From: Tuctoria greenei
Lineage: Eukaryota; Streptophyta; Magnoliopsida; Poales; Poaceae
Length of the DNA: 64,000 nt
Reading direction: 5' to 3'
Assembly: GCA_036927565.1 (NCBI GenBank)
Contig: JAYESD010000008.1
Location: 168,850,922 to 168,914,921, forward strand
In this document: piece after piece, positions 45,250 through 56,598 of the stretch
Numbering within the stretch: position 1 is the stretch's first letter
How the letters are laid out: the number at the start of each line of letters is the position of its first letter
Notes under the pieces: generated by a model
What the model was told of the DNA's origin: nothing
Seen by the model: the letters and a program-made list of their open reading frames with translations, nothing else
Databases searched by the model: none
Program-made: the position numbers and the translations under genes

Positions 45250-46014
45250 GAAAAACAATTATCACAGGCGGCTAGATACAAGTAAAGAAACATCTGTGAT
45301 AACCTAATTTTCACAGGCGGTGTCTGTTATGGTAGAAACCGGCTGCGTTAAAGGGTCTTCACAGACGGCTGATATAGGTAAACTCCGTCTGTGATAACAC
45401 CATTATCATAGACGGGTTAGTTATGCTTCAATAACCGTCTGTAAAGACACATTATCATTGACGGTTAGTTATGCTTCAAAACCCGCCTGTGAAGACATAT
45501 TATCATAGGCGGTTAGTTATGCTTCAAAATCCGCCTGTGAATACACATTATCATAGGCGGTTAGTTATGCTTCAATACCCGACTGTGAAGACTAATTATC
45601 ATAGGCGGTTAGTTATGCTTCAAAATCCGCCTGTGAAGACAAATTATCATTGGCGGTTAGTTATGCTTCAATACCCGGCTGTGAAGACTTCTTATCATAG
45701 GCGGTTAGTTATTCTTCAATAACCGTCTGTGATAAGACGTTTATCACAGACGGTTATATATGCTGCACGACCCGTCTGTGATAAAGTATTTTCACAGACG
45801 GCTAGCCTAAGTAAAGAACCGCCTATGATAATCGGTCTTCACAGGCGGCTATCCTTAGTGAAGAACCGCCTATGATAATTAGTCTTCACAGGCGGTTTCA
45901 CTTCTCCGCCTGTGAAATTGCGGATTATCATAGACTCTTCGTTTCAGGCGGTTTTAAAAGCCGTCTGTGATAATAGGTTTGGAGCCGCCTGTGATGAGGC
46001 TTATTGTAGCAGTG
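45250..46014. repeat. Right subterminal repeats of CACTA-II, including a 48-bp array
   Basis: The landmark GGCGGTTAGTTATGCTTCAA recurs at about 45460, 45508, 45556, 45604, 45652 and 45700, exactly 48 bp apart. Alternating TTATCA and CCGCCTGTGA motifs form short inverted pairs. The array continues less regularly to the terminus. Confidence 0.85.
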
Positions 46015-46017
46015 TGC

Positions 46018-46722
46018 ATCCATCGATCACCCATCCTCCAAAAAGAAACTCCATACAATACAAATGAAAGCCTCTCTAAAAAAATATAAAAATGAGTAGA
46101 AGACATGGCTACAAGAAAAAGAAAAAGCATCCACTCTTGAGAAAGAGTAAGAGTGCTAAAAAAAAGTAGCCATGTTTCATCCTTAAAAGAGAGCAAATTC
46201 ATGGGATTTATCACCTCAACCCTCCATTTCATTCATGTGCACAAGAATTTTCCCTTCACTTTGTTCATTGCATAAGTCTCTCATAGGATCAAGTTTTTGA
46301 CTTAGTAACATATGAATTGCAAATGTGTGCCACATTCATCCCTACCAAGCTCCAGATATAGCCACTTTTAGTATAGGGACAAGAATTGGCAAAACATGCC
46401 ATGGTGAGGAATCAAACACTTTGAGAGATTTGAGAGATTCTGATTGAGAAGGCAAGGGCAAATGTTCCTATGACTTTCAAATATAGCAATTGCTAAATCA
46501 TTTCAGCAGAGAATGATCCAAGGGAACTTCATTATAACCGTTCCACTTTTCAAACACCCAAGATTGATGTGGTAGCCACATACACAAAGGGGATCCATGA
46601 ATTCAGGTATAAGTTGAAATATCTAGTATCCTTATTTTCTACCTTATAGCAAATTCATGACAACACTCTAGTTCTTCTTGCCTTCACTCGAGGACGAGCA
46701 AAGGACTAAGTGTGGGGGAGTT
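46018..46722 (+). other. Gypsy 3' non-coding region after CACTA-II, with polypurine tract
   Basis: Non-coding continuation of the gypsy element. AAGTGTGGGGGAG (about 46708-46720) directly precedes the 3' LTR and is the probable plus-strand primer. Confidence 0.65.
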
Positions 46723-47950
46723 TGTTGATGGTCCTTAAGTACCATATTTTGACCGTCAATTCACCTCATAATGTGCATAAAAGAAACACAAAACATAGTG
46801 GTAGGGCTATACACTAACCCAATCCCACAAGTGTTGGTATCTATTTGTATGCATGTGAATTATTACCCAAAATACCAAAACATGCAGGGATGAATCCATG
46901 AAAATGGATTTCAACAAATCAGGCAATGACACGTGGCAACACATGGATCAAATGGTCCACAAACAGAAGAATAAAAGGAGATCTAGTGGTGTTGCACCCA
47001 TATACATCAAGGGGGCCCACCTAGAAGCCACCTGGAGGAAGCACTCCCTGAGGGGAGGCTTGACCAGGTCGGCCGAACCAGGGGTTCGGCCGGCCCCTTC
47101 CTGGCGCTAAACTCGCTCAAATGACACGTGTTGGCTCTTCCCTGCTCCCTGGAGTCAATGGTGACTAATTCACGCGTTAATTGTGGTGGGAACCGACCCT
47201 TCTCCACCTATAAATAGACCCCCTCACCTCACTTCTCACACACACCCAAAGTTGAGAATAGTGCTACACTCCAAAGGTTTAGGGTAGTCCTAGAGGCTAC
47301 CAAAGAAGAAGGAGAGTGTGGTGAAGAGTCTAGGAAAAGGAGGCTTGGGCTTGTCAAGTCCCTCTTCTACACTTGTACCCCTACAAGGGTTTTACTAAAT
47401 CAAGTAAGCCTTTGTGAATTCAATACAAGTTTGATCTTTTATTCTTAGTAGTTTGCACCAGTAGTTACTTGTGGGTTCACTGCTTTAATTCATTAGAGGC
47501 TCTAGTTATAGCTTTGTGTTCGAAACAACTAGGATAGTGATTTAAAACGTAAGAGTGGTGCTTAGGTTATAAATCATCAGTGGATATCTCGTAGACCCAT
47601 GGATTGAAGAGGTAGGCAGTAGGTGGTGACAGTCCTATCTGTCCTTCGTAATCCTCCACGTTCGGCTATGCCATAGGCTCTTGGCGGGAGTCGTCCTAGT
47701 ATTGCTAGGAGTAAGCACGTGCCTGAAGCAAGCATCTACTGCAAACTACCTTGAATTAGGATCTACACTTTGAATTTCTCTCTGTTCCTTGCCTACCAAA
47801 TAACTTTGTGTCCTTGGGTGAGCTAGTTCGAAAGATTAGCACACACGTTATTTGGATTCGATACCCTTGGGAATACTCCTTAAGGGGAAGTGCTACAACG
47901 GTATTTGCATGCACTTGCGGATAACTCTGTGGTGTTAAGAAATACCAACA
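46723..47950 (+). repeat. 3' LTR of the gypsy element
   Basis: The LTR begins TGTTGATGGTCC and ends AATACCAACA. It is 1228 bp, identical in length to the 5' LTR, with scattered substitutions visible on inspection. The TATA box is at 47209-47216. Confidence 0.85.
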
Positions 47951-48170
47951 GTGCTTCAACTTGCTTCCCGGCTTGGCACGCGCTACAAGGCCTGTCTTTC
48001 TCAAAAACAACATCCTTCAAACTTCGGATGTGATCGCCCTTGAGGAGTTTTTGAAGATTCCTCATACCAACATGCGCTAGCCGTCTATGCAACAGCCAAC
48101 CCATGTTGGTCTTTGCAATCAAGCATGTATCAAGTTTAGCTTTATCTATGTTGAAGTCAACATGGTAAAG
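47951..48170 (-). pseudogene. pol: Sire-B integrase zinc-domain fragment
   Basis: This 220-bp piece lies between solo LTR 2 and the gypsy element. It encodes the segment after the protease, with DTCLIAKTNMGWLLHRRLAH and CSACQAGKQVEA, in the same order as Sire-A near 21950-22130. The HHCC positions are present. The fragment is isolated purely by the two flanking insertions. Confidence 0.8.
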
Positions 48171-49704
48171 TGAAAGTGCATCTAGGAATCCCTTGTGTGT
48201 TTTGGATGATTTATGACAAGCAAATGAGGTCCTAACTACTTTGTTGAGATGAGCACAGGTTTTAATGAGAAAATGAGCAAAGAGCCAAAAAGAAGTGATA
48301 ATGAGGAGCAATGTGAAAAGGAGCTCAAAGAACAAGTGTAGTAGATCATTGTGTATGGAGTGTGTTAAGGAAACACACCCAAAGAGCTCAAGCACAAATA
48401 ATCACACACATTGCACAAGTTTATACAGGTCCGGACTAGTACAACTGACACCGGACTTGTCCGATATCTTTCTGCACAACATCGAACAAGTCAGATATCA
48501 CCACAGACTAGTCCGATATCTCTCTGACTAGAATCAGACTAGTCCTCCCCAGTGCGGACTAGTCCTCAAAACACATCACAATTTGCACAAAATCGGACAA
48601 GTCCGATCACACAATGGACTAGTCTGATATCATTCTGATGAAAATTGGACAAGTCCGATATTAGCACGTACTAGTTCGAAAACCCTCTAACCTAAATCGG
48701 ACAAGTCCTCTAAGTACGGACTTGTCACCCAATTCACTTAGGGTTTCACTGATCCAGACAAGTCCGATGATTATCAGACTAGTCTGAAGATTCCTAGAAG
48801 CGAAATCGGACAAGTCCGCTTCTAGTCGGACTAGTCCGATATTTCGGGATGCTTAGGGTTTACTACACGCAGCACACTGGACTAGTCTGGTGTCCACCAC
48901 GGACTAGTCCGATCTTTCTAAACTCTAACGATTACATTTAGAAACCCCATATAAATAGATGTGCACGGCCCAACCTTTATCACTCTCGACCCCCTGCGCC
49001 GTCACACCTCCCAAGAGCCTCAAAAACACATCTCTCCACGAAATCAAAAGCAACAAAGATCAATCCCTTGAGGATACACTTTGGAACATTGGAGAGACAC
49101 GGTTCATCACTCATTGATCTCTTGGTTTGATTCCCTAACACACTCCTGTGATTTTCATTGTAATCTTTCGAGTGTGTTCTTGGTGGAGTTCTTGTTGTAA
49201 TCTTGGGGAGCCCTCAACGTGTGAGAAAGCCCCATGAATTTGGTTATTTACCCTTTGTGATAAGTGAAGAGGATTGGCCTTCGTGACGATCCGACAAGGT
49301 TAGGGTTGGAGAAGATCCGGTCTTTTTGTGGACTCCTCAACGTGGATGTAGGTTGCCTCTGTGGGAACCGAACCACGGGATAAATTTCTTGTGTTATTAC
49401 TTTGCGCTCATCGTTCTTATACATCATATCAATCTAGGGTTTCAATCAATCTTGCTTACTTTATGTTGAAACATTGAATATAAGATTTACTTGTGGTATA
49501 TCCTAGTTCATAATCGTGTAACACTTCAATTACAAGTATATTTCCACTGCATACATCCTAGGATCAAGTTAATCAATCAAATTTGATTAACCTAGTCAGT
49601 ATACACCGAACTAGTCTGATATCTCGAGATTTGATCTGGTTGTTAAGTGTTGCAAGTTCTGAGAAAATTCAAAAAGGCCTATTCACCCCCCCAGGCTACA
49701 TTCA
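48171..49704 (+). mobile_element. Solo LTR 2 of the Sirevirus family inside Sire-B pol
   Basis: The 1534-bp block begins TGAAAGTGCATCTAGG and ends GGCTACATTCA. The duplication TAAAG lies at 48166-48170 and 49705-49709. Palindrome motifs fill about 48430-48920 and the TATA box is at 48950. It is in the same orientation as solo LTR 1 and opposite to Sire-B, and the internal region has been lost. Confidence 0.9.
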
Positions 49705-50045
49705 TAAAGCTTTCCCTTTAACATACCCTTGAATGCAATAGAACCATCACCCCTTCTAGAGACGGTCACACCCTCATTAGTGAACAAGCAATTATACCCT
49801 TTGTCACATAATTGAGATATGGACAGTAGGTTATAATCTAAAGAATCAACAAGTAACACATGAGAAAGAGTATGTTGAGATGATATGGCAATTTTACCGG
49901 TATCGAGCACCTTCCCTTGACTATTGTCTCCAAAATAGATGCCCTCGCTTGGATCCTCATTTTCTTCATACTCAACGAACATCCTTCTTTCTCCGGTCAT
50001 ATGGTTGGTGCAACCACTGTCTAGCACCCATTTTGATCCACTGGT
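49705..50045 (-). pseudogene. pol: Sire-B protease region
   Basis: The frame on the minus strand starts with the retropepsin motif LDSGCTNHMTGERRM and runs through DNSQGKVLDTGK and LDYNLLSISQL to KGKLY at the solo LTR 2 junction. It is open throughout. As in Sire-A there is no ATG, and the segment just upstream reads TTTGTTTTTGTAG on the minus strand. Confidence 0.8.
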
Positions 50046-50067
50046 GGAATAGGCCTACAAAAACAAA

Positions 50068-52421
50068 TCATGACTTGGTTTTAGGTACCCAAGCTTGCTT
50101 GGGTCCTTGGAGGTTAGTTACAAGAGATTTGGGCACCCACACATGAGACTTGGTGTTCCCATGGCGTGGCCCAACATAATGAGCATAAACTTTACCAAAA
50201 GTACTTCTCATTAGAGCATAGGATGCATCAAAAGTCTTGAATAATAGCCATTGTTGTTTATAAACAGAACTAGTCCGGTGATCATATGTGTTGACTTTGG
50301 ACTTTCCAGCTTGAGAGGGTTTTCCCTTTACAAAGGCAAAGCTTTCCTTATTATTTTTATGGCTTCTAGCATATTGCTTTTCACCATAAGAATAACCAAT
50401 GCCATATTTGACATTAGGAGGTTTTGTGACCAAGTATGCACTACGTGCATATTTGATCTTCTCCTTGTCAAATATGCCACTTTGGGAAGGATGCTTGTCG
50501 TTGGTAGAGGTTGACTTGTCTTTCAAGCTAGTCTCAGTTTTAGCACATGAACAAGTAATGATAGCTTCAGTTTTAAGTGGTTGAGAAGGTGAGATTGAAG
50601 AGGATGAGGGGTCACTTTGTTTGAGTGACTCAACTTGTACCTCAAGGATTTTGTTAACCTTGGATAGGTTAGCAAGTTCATCCTTGATGGTGGTGTTTGA
50701 GTCGCTTAACTTCAAGCAAGCTTCCTTGATTGAGGTTAACTCAAGTTCCAGTGACTTGCCTTGCTCCTTTTCAAGTTGGGAAAGTTTTTCAAGTTCAACA
50801 TATTCCTCCTTTTGGGAGATAATCATATATTCTTGACGGTTGATTAACCTCTCCTTCTCAACAAGCTGATCAAGTAGAAATTTCATTTTTGCTGTTGTTT
50901 TCTTGTCTAAGCCAACGAACATGTCTTCATTATCACTAGCAACTTCACTATCACTAGAATAGTAATGCAAGGAAGAGGGTTTGGTTGTTACCTTTTGTTT
51001 ACCTTCCTTTGCCATGAGGCAAGTGTTGTTGCCCTTCCATGCGCCTAGAGTGGGAAGAGAGTGGACTTCTTGGATGTCTTCTTGATGGCTATGCTAGCCA
51101 TCTCCTCTTCCTCCTCGGGTGAGGACTCATCATTTGAGTCTCACTCCTTTCCTAGATGTGCTTGTCCAGCTTGCTTCTTTTTCTTGAAGAATTTCTTGGG
51201 ATGAGGCTTTGTTTCCTTGGTCTTCTTCTTGTTTTCCTCATATGTGCAATCAACTATAAAGTGGTCATATTCACCACAGTTATAGCATGCCCGCCTCAAA
51301 TTTGGTCTTGACTTCTCTTTATATTTTCCTTCACTTTATTTCTCCCCTTGTCTTTTCTTCATCATTTTCTTGAATCTCTTCATACATAGGATCATGCCTC
51401 TTCGTCAATGTCGCTGCTCTCATCGTCGGTATCCTCTTCTTGTTGAGCTTCTCGAGCTTCTTTAGACAAGGGCTTGCAAGTGGACTTCAGAGTGACCCCT
51501 TTCTTCTTTGACGAGGTGAGGTCGGCAATCTCCTTGACATGCTTTGCTTGCTTCTCCATCATCTCAAAATTTATGATTTTTCCAAGCAGCTCATACAGGG
51601 TCATTTTCTTGTACTCGGGGCTTTCCCTAATCATCGAGCACAAGGTGACGTTGCGAGGCATGAAAGCTCTAAGGATGAGCTTCACCACCTCGTGATCGTT
51701 CCACTTCTTTTCTTCCGTATGCTCGAACCTTGTTGATGAGCGTCTTTAAGCGGTTGTACATGTCTTGCGGTGACTCGTCTTCTTCAATGGCGAATCTTCC
51801 CAATTCGCCCTCGATCATTTCCATCTTCGCCTCTCGCACATGACGATCGCCTTCATGTGCAGTTTGTAGTGTGTCCCATATTTGCTTTGTAATCTCGAGT
51901 CCATCCACCTTGGTGAACTCGTACCGACTAAGTGATGAGGTGATGACTGCTGCATCTTGGGCGTTTTGATGGATTGCTTGCTCTTGGCTAGGCGTGAGCT
52001 CCTCATCATTGTCGGGGATATCTATTCCTGTAACCACAATGTGCCACAAGCCTGGATTGAGTGACATCAAGTGCATTTTCATGTTTTTCCTCCATATTGA
52101 GTAGTCATTGCCATCAAAATGTGGGGCTTTTCCAAGAGGAATAGATAGGTAATGATTATTTTTATAATTTAAGCGATCATAATTAGAAGGATATCGGGAG
52201 TAGTCGGTGTGACTACTCCCCTTCTTCTTCTTATCGTCCTCATCCTTCACTTTCCCTTTTGAGAGGGCTTTCTTTCTTAGAAGCGCCTTGAGTTGAAGCG
52301 TCTCCTCATCGTCATCCTCAAAGTCTTGAATGGCGTCAAGGAGCTTCTCCAACTTTTGAGCTTTTTCCTCTTCAACCTTCTCTTGGTTGAGACTCTTGTG
52401 CACATCCTTCATGTCTGACAT
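50068..52421 (-). pseudogene. gag: Sire-B Gag, frameshifted
   Basis: The ATG whose first base is 52421 (MSDMKDVHKSLNQEK) opens 250 codons to about 51669. The central domain then continues in another frame to 51392, and a coiled-coil C-terminal part is open from 51015 to 50068. A CCHC knuckle CYNCGEYDHFIVDC lies at about 51247-51288. Breaks are frameshifts near 51700 and 51400 and stops near 51335 and 51150. The Trp codon that is a stop in Sire-A is intact here. The overall protein matches Sire-A Gag end to end. Confidence 0.8.
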
Positions 52422-52459
52422 GTTTTCTTCTAGCGATTAGTCTCTTGCGAAGAAACCCA

Positions 52460-52472
52460 CTCTGATACCAAT
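52460..52472 (-). other. Primer-binding site of Sire-B
   Basis: On the minus strand ATTGGTATCAGAG follows the 5' LTR directly. It is complementary to initiator tRNA-Met, as in Sire-A. Confidence 0.85.
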
Positions 52473-53884
52473 TGAATTTGGCCCAGAGGGGGGGTGAATA
52501 GGCCTTTTTGAAATTTAGTCGAAACCTGCAACACTTAACAAACTGATCAAATCTCGAGATATCGGACTAGTCCGGTAGAGTGCGGACTAGTCTGGTGCGT
52601 GCGGACTAGATTGATCAAGTTTGATCAATGATTTCAATTCAAGCACAGTATGCAGCGGAAAATAGTATATAACTTACAAGTATTGATTCAATGAAGTTAA
52701 GTGTACTGCAAATTAGCTTTGATATGAATGTTCTAATGTAAGATGGACAAAATCAATCAAACCCTAGAATATAATATGAGAAACTTTAAGAGCAAGTTTG
52801 ACACACGATTTTTATCCCGTGGTTCGGTTCCCACAGATGCAACCTACATCCACGTTGAGGAGCCCACAAAAGGAACGGGTCTTCGCTAACCCTAACCTCG
52901 TCAAATTGCCACAAATGCCAATTCTTCTTCCACTATCACAAAGGGGCAAATCACCAAGTTCAAGGGGCCTTCGAACAAGTTGAGGGCTCCCCAAGATTAC
53001 AATTCAAACACCACCAAGAACACACTCGTAAGATGAATAATGAAACAACAGGAGTGTGTTAGAGATCAAACCCAAGAGCTCAAAAGTGTAGAATCGTGTC
53101 TCTCCTTTGATCCAAAGTGAACCCTCAAGGGATTGATCTTTCTTGCATTGGATTGCGTGGAGAGTTGTGTTTTCTAGGCTCTTGGTAGGTGTGATGGAGC
53201 AGGTGGTCGAGAGGTCTGATAGTTGGGCAATGCACATCTATTTATATTAGGGTTTTCAAATGTTATCGTTAGGGTTTCGAGGGTCCAGACTAGTCCATGG
53301 TGGAGTCCGGACTAGTTCGGTGTGTGGCGTGCAGGAAACCCTAAGTGTCCAGAAATGTCGGACTTGTCTGGATAGGAGCAGACTTGTCCGATTTTAGTCA
53401 GAACGGTTTCCGGACTTCTCCGTGCTGATATCGGACTTGTCCGGTGTGGTGATGCCCTTAGTGAATATAGGACAAGTCCGCACTTGGAGGACTTGTCCGA
53501 TTTTAGTCAGAGGCATTATCGAACTAGTCTGGACTTTTTCGGACAAGTCCACATTGGCTGTACTTGTCCGAACCTGTCCAGAGAGGATATCAGACTAGTC
53601 CATTGTATATCAAACTAGTCCATTTTTTCTTGTGAAATGTGAAGTGTGTGAGGATTTTTGTGCTTGAGCTCTTGGGATGTGTTACACCAACACACTCCCT
53701 ACACAATGATGTATTCTATTCAGCTCTTGAGCTCTTTTCCGAATTGATCCTCATTCTCCTTTATTTTTGGCACTTTCTTCATTCTTTCATTAAAACCTGC
53801 GCTCATCTCAATAATATGGTTATGATCTTATTTGTTTGTCATAAATCAACCAAAACCCACAAGGGATGCCTAGATGCACTTTCA
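52473..53884 (-). repeat. 5' LTR of Sire-B
   Basis: On the minus strand it begins TGAAAGTGCATCTAGGC and ends GGGCCAAATTCA, 1412 bp. A TATA box lies at 53239-53246 and palindrome motifs at about 53285-53625. The GCATG duplication follows at 53885-53889. It differs from the 3' LTR by one larger indel, near 53360-53420, and by substitutions, so Sire-B is older than Sire-A. Confidence 0.88.
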
Positions 53885-56509
53885 GCATGGAAGGCGATGG
53901 ACCGTTTCAATCCAGATTTTTCTCGTGATGCGAGGAATGTTTGCATCGAATTAGCGATAGACCGATTCTCACCATTCAGTACAAACGCCACGCCATACTC
54001 CTGTTGGCCCGTCTTTGTCATTCCGTACAACCTGCCACCAGATCTTTGTACGAAGAACAAGTTTATGTTTATCAACCTCATTGTACCTGGACCTAATCAT
54101 CCCATGTCATGTCTCAATGTGATGTTGAAACCGCTGATCGAAGAATTGAAAGTCTTTTGGACAAGAGTCGAAGCGTACGACAGTTACAAGAAGCAGAACT
54201 TCAACCTTCGAGCTGCTTATTTGTGGTATGTCCATGATTTGCTGGCATACGGTATGTTTTCCAGATGGAGCACTCACGGTCGTCTGACATGTCCAATATG
54301 TGCTTCAGACACGGATTGCTTTCGACTAACTCATGGAGGCAAAATATCTTACTTCGATTGTCACAGACGTTGGCTGCCTTCGAATCACATGTTTAGGCAA
54401 CAGAGGCATGTTTTTAGAAAGAACACCATTGTCACTAAAGGACCACTGAAACGTCTCAACGGGTCCAAAATTTCTGATATGTTGGACAAACTGGTGCCAG
54501 ATGAAGGCCGTCCTGGATATTTTGTAGGTTATGGAGAGGAACACAATTGGACTCACATATGTGGACTTTGGGATCTACCGTATGTGAAGTCGTCGATTCT
54601 AATCCACAACATTGATGTCATGCATCAGGAGTGTAACATGAGTGAAAGTATCATAAGCAATTGCATGAATATGTCTGGCAAAACGAAAGACAATTACAAA
54701 GCTAGACTAGATTTGACAGACATTTGTCACCGTCCACCTCTTGAAATCTCTGAAAGTGGTGGGAAGCCACGTGCTTCTTTCTGTCTTTGATCTAAAGAAA
54801 AGAAAGAAGTCATGAAATGGATGAAAACTTTGAAATTCCCAGATGGTTATGTAGCTAGCTTGAAACGAGTCGTGAATGTGAACACATGAAACCTCACTGG
54901 GTTGAAGAGTCATGATTATCACATTATAATGGAAAGACTCTTACCTGTTATGTTTCGAGGCTATCTAGATGATGCAGTGTGGAAGATTTTAGCCGAGCTC
55001 AGCTATTTCTATAGACAGGTTTGTGCTAAAGAAATCAAAATAGGGATGATGGATAAGTTAGAGAAGGAGATACCCATACTTTTATGTAAGATGGAATTTT
55101 TTTCCCACTGGGTTTCTTCAATCCAATGCAACATCTGCTTATCCATCGTCCTTTCGAAGCTAAAGTTGGCAGTCCTGTGCAATACAAGTGGATGTATCAC
55201 ATTGAGAGAGCGCTACGATATCTGAAACCAATGGTTGGGCAACAGGGCAAGGGTGGAAGGGTGCATCGCTGAAGCATTTGCTCTTAAGGAAGTAGGATAC
55301 TTTTCAAGTGTCTACTTTGCAGAAGAAAACAATATAATACTTCAGTGATGCGGTACAATGTGGATGAAGCACCCCCTTTAAGCGATCTCTCTATTTTTCA
55401 AACAAGAGGTACTACCATTGGTAGCTACACGACGTACGTGCTATCCGAATGTGACAGGATTGTTGCTTTACTCTACATGTACGCAAATATAGAAGGCATG
55501 CAGAAATACTTCGAGTAAGTGTTTGTCCTACATTTATGCTAATCAACATATTTTGCTACACATGTATTCTAAAAGATGTTTTTTCATGTTCAGCGAGTTC
55601 CACAGACAATGTTGGCCACATAGGCATCAACCTACGGCCAAACAAGTAGAAGGGATGCGAAAAGAAGGAATAAATGGAGGGTCAAGTTTCCTATCCTGGT
55701 TTCAAGATTATGTAATACTCTCTCGTCTTCTATATATTATAAGTTACTATTATTAAAGAAGAGTTATTTTAACTTATGATCATTTAAGACAGTGTTAGAC
55801 TTACAATGTCCATGAAGATTTGCGGCAACTATATTATGGATTGGAAAATGTTAGAAGCAATGGTCGACATGATGTAAATGGCTTTCGATTCCGTACAACT
55901 CATTTTGAAGCTCTTCGTCCTCTCGCGGCAACATCAAATTCCTGTGTTGTGACGAGAGCAATTGACACTCAAGGGAATTTAACTGATTATTATGGGATCA
56001 TTAACAAAATCCTTGAATTTACTTTTACCGGAAATAAGACCCTTTGAGTTGTCTTCTTTGTCTGTGACTGGTTTGATCGCACTCATAGAACTCGAGAAAA
56101 CCAATTTGGAATGGTGGAAGTGAAACATAAGGACCGATTACGAGGTTACGATACATTTGTTCTTGCACATCAAGTAGAACAAGTGTATTATCTACCTTAT
56201 CCATGCACGAAGCTCAATGCTTGGTGGGTGGTATATAAGGTGAATCCTCGTGAGCGGTTACATACTCCTGGGGATGAAGGTTACCATGATAGTGAAGACG
56301 TTGAAGAATTGTACCAAGAAGAAGAGTTGCCAGACACTTTTATCATCGAGCTTGGTGCAGGACTCTATCAATTAGTTGGAGATATTGGAGATGTTGAAGA
56401 TGTAGAACCAGATGACATGCAAAAATGGAAATTAGAACAGGCTACGATGGAAGATCATTGGGTTGGTTTAAGGAGTAGGGCACATGATAATGATGTTGAT
56501 GAATTTTGA
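53885..56509 (+). pseudogene. CACTA-I TNP2-like transposase, catalytic and C-terminal parts
   Basis: Immediately after Sire-B the frame reads AWKAMDRFNPDFSRDARN and continues through FVIPYNLPPDLC, PGPNHPMSCLNVML, LTCPICASDTDC and IHNIDVMHQECN, the Transposase_21 (PF02992) core. It stops near 54790. A DUF4218-like region follows (GLKSHDYHIIMERLLP ... YKWMYHIERALRYLKP, about 54900-55235). A DUF4216-like C-terminus comes last (NQFGMVEVKHKDRLRGYD ... LNAWWVVYKVNPRERLH, about 56110-56260), ending at 56507-56509. Introns are likely at about 55516-55593 and 55730-55818. Stops near 54788, 54888 and 56045 disable it. Confidence 0.85.
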
Positions 56510-56598
56510 AAGTGATTACAAGTAATGTTTTCTTGAAGATAGTAACATGAATTTCGTATATCTTATTTGCATATTTAATGATTATCTATTAAAATAGG

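Larger units (their letters stand above)
41942..46014 (+). mobile_element. CACTA-II: 4.1-kb CACTA transposon carrying SUMO-pathway-like genes
   Basis: The left end is CACTACTACAAAAAGC and the right end, reverse complemented, is CACTGCTACAATAAGCC. Both run into ACAGGCGG-type subterminal repeats. TGC flanks the element (41939-41941 and 46015-46017), a 3-bp duplication. It has no recognisable transposase and so would need one in trans. Its interior holds two divergent genes, an SCE1/UBC9-like E2 on the minus strand and a ULP1-like peptidase on the plus strand. It inserted into the 3' region of the gypsy element, making it one of the youngest insertions here. Confidence 0.88.
34870..47950 (+). 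mobile_element. Athila-type Ty3/gypsy retrotransposon nested in Sire-B
   Basis: The 13.1-kb element (about 9 kb without CACTA-II) has two LTRs of 1228 bp each, starting TGTTGA and ending AATACCAA(C/T)A. A PBS beginning TGGTACCGTTGCCGGGG follows the 5' LTR, and a tract AAGTGTGGGGGAG precedes the 3' LTR. Gag, protease, RT, RNase H and integrase appear in gypsy order. RT wording (FLDGYSGYHQI, FMDDFSVYG) and the tRNA-Asp-like PBS are typical of the Athila clade. The flanking pentamers GTACG and GTGCT match at only three positions, so the duplication has decayed or been altered. Confidence 0.85.
14557..53884 (-). mobile_element. Sire-B: Ty1/copia Sirevirus inserted in the CACTA-I transposase
   Basis: The element lies on the minus strand, with its 5' LTR at 52473-53884 and 3' LTR at 14557-15907, flanked by the 5-bp duplication GCATG (14552-14556 and 53885-53889). 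In its own direction it carries a PBS, a long gag, pol (protease, integrase, RT, RNase H), a third ORF and polypurine tracts. That layout is typical of Sireviruses such as Opie, Ji and SIRE1. It has been enlarged to 39 kb by Sire-A, two solo LTRs and a gypsy element, each with its own target duplication. Confidence 0.9.

Noticed and set aside
48171..48395. Extension of the Sire-B integrase frame into 48171-48395
   Set aside because: The bases belong to solo LTR 2; continuity of the frame is accidental.
53639..53884. Apparent N-terminal extension of the CACTA-I transposase frame before 53885
   Set aside because: This part is the Sire-B LTR read on the opposite strand; the transposase sequence begins only at the target-site junction.
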